Part shown: piece by piece, positions 6,861 to 8,259 of the stretch
How the letters are laid out: the number at the start of each line of letters is the position of its first letter
How positions within the stretch are numbered: the stretch's first letter is position 1
Assembly: GCA_003444615.1 (NCBI GenBank)
Contig: DLUN01000177.1
Coordinates: forward strand, 1 to 8,259
Source of the DNA: Syntrophomonas sp.
Lineage (GTDB): Bacteria > Bacillota > Syntrophomonadia > Syntrophomonadales > Syntrophomonadaceae
Direction of reading: 5' to 3'
Length of the DNA: 8,259 bases
Program-made: the position numbers and the translations under genes
Notes under the pieces: generated by a model
The model's input: the letters and a program-made list of their open reading frames with translations, nothing else
Database searches by the model: none
What the model was told of the DNA's origin: nothing

Positions 6861-6943
6861 GAAACGGTTCTCTTTTTAACCAAGCTTTTCAGCACTAAAC
6901 AGTAAAACGCCAAAAGCTTTAGTTGTTAAAACAGAACCGTTTC
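6861..6943. repeat. 83-bp nested imperfect palindrome (terminator and/or paired operators)
   Basis: Three nested paired blocks are visible: GAAACGGTTCT (6861-6871) with AGAACCGTTTC (6933-6943), TTTTAAC (6874-6880) with GTTAAAA (6925-6931), and AAGCTTTT (6882-6889) with AAAAGCTT (6912-6919). That gives 26 base pairs around a 22-base loop. It begins 5 bases after the stop of the small UGA-containing gene and ends 63 bases before the glycosidase start. T-rich stretches follow on both strands (TATTTTTG on minus, TTGTTTTATTT on plus), so it may end transcription. The outer 11-bp arms are about 72 bp apart centre to centre and have a central CG like LacI-family operators. The near arm lies beside a TATGAT -10-like box (6847-6842, minus) with no good -35, so paired operators are an alternative. 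Confidence 0.75.
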
Positions 6944-6948
6944 TTGTT

Positions 6949-7140
6949 TTATTTATGACGAAGGTTTTCTAGTTCTCTAATCACTTCATCCAGGTCAATT
7001 TTTTTGCCTTGAGCAGCCTGCTCCAGGGACATCCAACCTGCACTTCAACCTAAGCAGCGAACTCCATAATCCATCAATAGTCTCTGGGAACCAGGTATTT
7101 TCTGTAATATATCCTTTATTAATGTTTTATGAGTAATCAC
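6949..7140 (-). CDS. Candidate selenoprotein: DUF1858 redox-disulfide protein with in-frame UGA (CLGU)
   Basis: A 63-codon gene that ordinary ORF calling splits. With the TGA at 7047-7045 read through, it gives MITHKTLIKDILQKIPGSQR, then LLMDYGVRCLGU, then SAGWMSLEQAAQGKKIDLD and EVIRELENLRHK, ending in TAA. This is the whole DUF1858 / hybrid-cluster-protein-associated redox-disulfide pattern: an MIT start, a helix, a glycine-tyrosine turn into CLGC, then a SLEEAA-like helix and ID-DE-I-EL. The TGA (codon 32) sits on the second cysteine of CLGC, so Cys29 and Sec32 would form a CxxU redox pair. The start is GTG at 7140, 9 bases after a perfect AGGAGG (7155-7150). The nearer ATG (7147) is only 2 bases from that site and stops after six codons. 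A SECIS-like hairpin follows the UGA. A nonsense mutation is the alternative. The cellular partner is unknown. Confidence 0.8.
7007..7027 (-). promoter_or_regulatory. Candidate bacterial SECIS hairpin
   Basis: On the minus strand GAGCA (7023-7019) pairs with UGCUC (7015-7011) around the loop GGC. Below a single G/A mismatch, CCU (7027-7025) pairs with AGG (7009-7007). The apical loop begins 26 bases after the UGA and has G in its first two positions. Both agree with the general bacterial SECIS pattern (stem of at least 4 bp, small loop with an early G, about 16-37 bases from the UGA). The hairpin is coding as well, so some pairing could be chance. Confidence 0.55.
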
Positions 7141-7164
7141 CAGCCATTACCTCCTTCCAAATTA

Positions 7165-7198
7165 TTACAGCAATATATAATACTTCATTTTACTGTAA
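7165..7198. repeat. Short inverted repeat between the VanW gene and the small gene
   Basis: TTACAG (7165-7170) and CTGTAA (7193-7198) form a 6-bp inverted repeat with an AT-rich 22-base spacer, just past the VanW stop and upstream of the ribosome site of the UGA-containing gene. It lacks a GC-rich stem and a clean T run. It could be a weak terminator, an operator or chance. I found no convincing promoter for the small gene here, so co-transcription with the VanW gene is possible. Confidence 0.3.
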
Positions 7199-7215
7199 GA
7201 GGTGCTATATTTACT

Positions 7216-8193
7216 TTAGTTTACCTCAGCGATGGCACACAAAACATATTTATCCCAAACCCGAGCCAAAATTTTGATGGGCACGTCTAGATTGTTGCGA
7301 AACTTTAGATCAGCTCCGCCCCAGGATACAGTAGCATCTCGTCCCGCTGCCACGTAAGCTACCGGCAGGCTATGGGGGTGCCGCTCCACAACTTCCAAGC
7401 CAGCCTCCAAAACGCTGTTATAAAGAGTACTGGAGGTTTGGCATACCCCTCCTCCCCGGCCTGGCACAACTTTTTTACCGACAAATATGGGCGCTACTTG
7501 GTAGCCCCGCTCCTGGGTCCGGGGGCCTGATGTCACATTGAAGGAGAATACCTGGCCTGGCTGTAAAATTAGTCCGTCAATGGCTTGGCAAGACAGTTTA
7601 ACATTATTAGTTCTGTTTACAGATCTATCGATTAGAGTAGTGTAATAGGAACTGATAGTCTTTTCTCCTAGCCAGCAATTTTCCAGTCCGGGAGTTGCAC
7701 TACAAGATCCCCACAATGGTAGATTGACCGGGGCCTTTTCCGGTAAAGGCTCTGGGTGGGGCGCAGGAACAGGCACATCAGGGCTGTATATTTTAGCTGT
7801 CTGACTGGCTGCATCGTATTCCACGGCAAAGCCAAGCAGTTCTGCTGTGCTGCGCAAAGGAAGATACAGAGTATTATCTATTGGCAGCGGTGGGGGAGAG
7901 GGGACGATAAGTTGGTTGTTGTAAATGGTTTCTGGTATTCCTATCCGCATGGAAATTACAATGTCAGCGGAGCTTAACTGAATTTGGTTATTATCCACCC
8001 AATCTATCTGGCAGCTCAGCAGCCGAGCTGCATCTGCAGCGGCTATCATCATCCTTCCTTCTGAATTTAAGTACAAGGGGAGTTCTGGTAAAAACGAACC
8101 TTCCTTAAAAGTGAGTTGTGCCTGGCTGTCGAAAACATTAGCAGCAGATAAGGGCATGGCCATTAGGCACCACCATACCAGAGACAGCCCCAA
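7216..8193 (-). CDS. VanW-family protein with copper-amine-oxidase-like N-terminal domain, secreted
   Basis: An exported protein of at least 325 residues. Numbering from TTG at 8193, a signal-peptide core (LSLVWWCLMAMPLSAA) is followed by a copper amine oxidase N-terminal-like domain at about 38-137 (LYLPLRSTAELLGFAVEYD). A proline-rich linker follows at 138-160, then the VanW domain at about 180-310. VanW marks include LQPGQVFSFN, GPRTQERGY, GGGVCQTSSTLYNSVLEAGL, ERHPHS and the final FRNNLDVPI. VanW proteins are cell-envelope proteins of unclear function, and glycopeptide resistance should not be inferred. The start is uncertain. The frame stays open to a TGA at 8247-8245, and a strong GGAGGAG lies just after that stop, but no ATG, GTG or TTG follows it before 8193. 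The TTG at 8193 lacks a ribosome site and would remove the positive n-region (THGLTRIIK). An ATC start at 8232 or a base error is likelier. Confidence 0.88.
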   Translation of the reverse strand: MGLSLVWWCLMAMPLSAANVFDSQAQLTFKEGSFLPELPLYLNSEGRMMIAAADAARLLSCQIDWVDNNQIQLSSADIVISMRIGIPETIYNNQLIVPSPPPLPIDNTLYLPLRSTAELLGFAVEYDAASQTAKIYSPDVPVPAPHPEPLPEKAPVNLPLWGSCSATPGLENCWLGEKTISSYYTTLIDRSVNRTNNVKLSCQAIDGLILQPGQVFSFNVTSGPRTQERGYQVAPIFVGKKVVPGRGGGVCQTSSTLYNSVLEAGLEVVERHPHSLPVAYVAAGRDATVSWGGADLKFRNNLDVPIKILARVWDKYVLCAIAEVN

Positions 8194-8259
8194 AAGCTTT
8201 ATAATGCGGGTTAATCCATGGGTGTAAACGATATTATCTCCTCCTCATACTGGTACTCA

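Noticed and set aside
7025..7041. Alternative hairpin CAGG/CCTG directly after the UGA as the SECIS
   Set aside because: Only 4 bp, loop begins 8 bases after the UGA with UU in its first positions, so it fits the bacterial SECIS pattern poorly.
6949..7140. UGA read as tryptophan (alternative genetic code)
   Set aside because: All other genes use TGG for Trp with no internal TGA, and the family residue at this position is Cys, not Trp.
7129..7147. ATG at 7147 (minus) close to the AGGAGG site as start of the small gene
   Set aside because: It is only 2 bases from the ribosome site and gives MAGDYS followed by a stop. The GTG at 7140 gives the DUF1858-like frame at a normal spacing of 9.
7216..8193. 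Glycopeptide resistance gene
   Set aside because: VanW domains are common in Firmicutes without any van cluster; no vanHAX-like or two-component genes are present here.

Overview
The window looks like chromosomal DNA from an anaerobic Firmicute, most likely a clostridial or Peptococcaceae/Syntrophomonadaceae-type organism. The evidence is a set of strong AGGAGG ribosome sites, a DegV protein, a VanW protein with a copper-amine-oxidase-like domain, a short-form phosphatidylserine decarboxylase paired with a CDP-alcohol-type serine synthase, an acetyl-CoA hydrolase/4-hydroxybutyrate-type CoA-transferase and a type-2-like 3-hydroxyacyl-CoA dehydrogenase. The genus is an inference. The first 19 bases are not biological: they match the Tn5/Nextera mosaic-end adapter, so the window begins at a contig end.

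Left part (20-1375): the 3' part of a CoA-transferase gene (+) converges on an SDR dehydrogenase gene (-) across a strong bidirectional terminator. Both fit acyl-CoA metabolism. A 315-bp divergent intergenic region (1376-1690) holds a candidate promoter with an 8-bp inverted repeat on the minus side and an extended -10 promoter on the plus side.

Centre (1691-4520, all +): a membrane-anchored thioredoxin-like protein with a CPAC site, a DegV fatty-acid-binding protein with its own promoter and terminator, and a psd-pssA pair. PssA makes phosphatidylserine and Psd decarboxylates it to phosphatidylethanolamine. The two genes overlap by 29 bp.

Right part (4515-8259, all -): reading leftwards from the window's right end, a VanW/copper-amine-oxidase-like secreted protein, a small gene described below, an 83-bp imperfect palindrome, and a two-gene operon of a cytosolic GH5-like glycosidase and a GT4 glycosyltransferase. 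The last gene overlaps pssA tail-to-tail by 6 bp.

The most notable item is a 63-codon gene at 6949-7140 (-) that standard ORF calling breaks at an in-frame TGA. Read through, it is a complete DUF1858 / hybrid-cluster-protein-associated redox-disulfide protein. The TGA falls exactly on the second cysteine of the family's CLGC motif, giving CLGU, and a SECIS-like hairpin follows at a suitable distance. It is a strong candidate for an unannotated selenoprotein.
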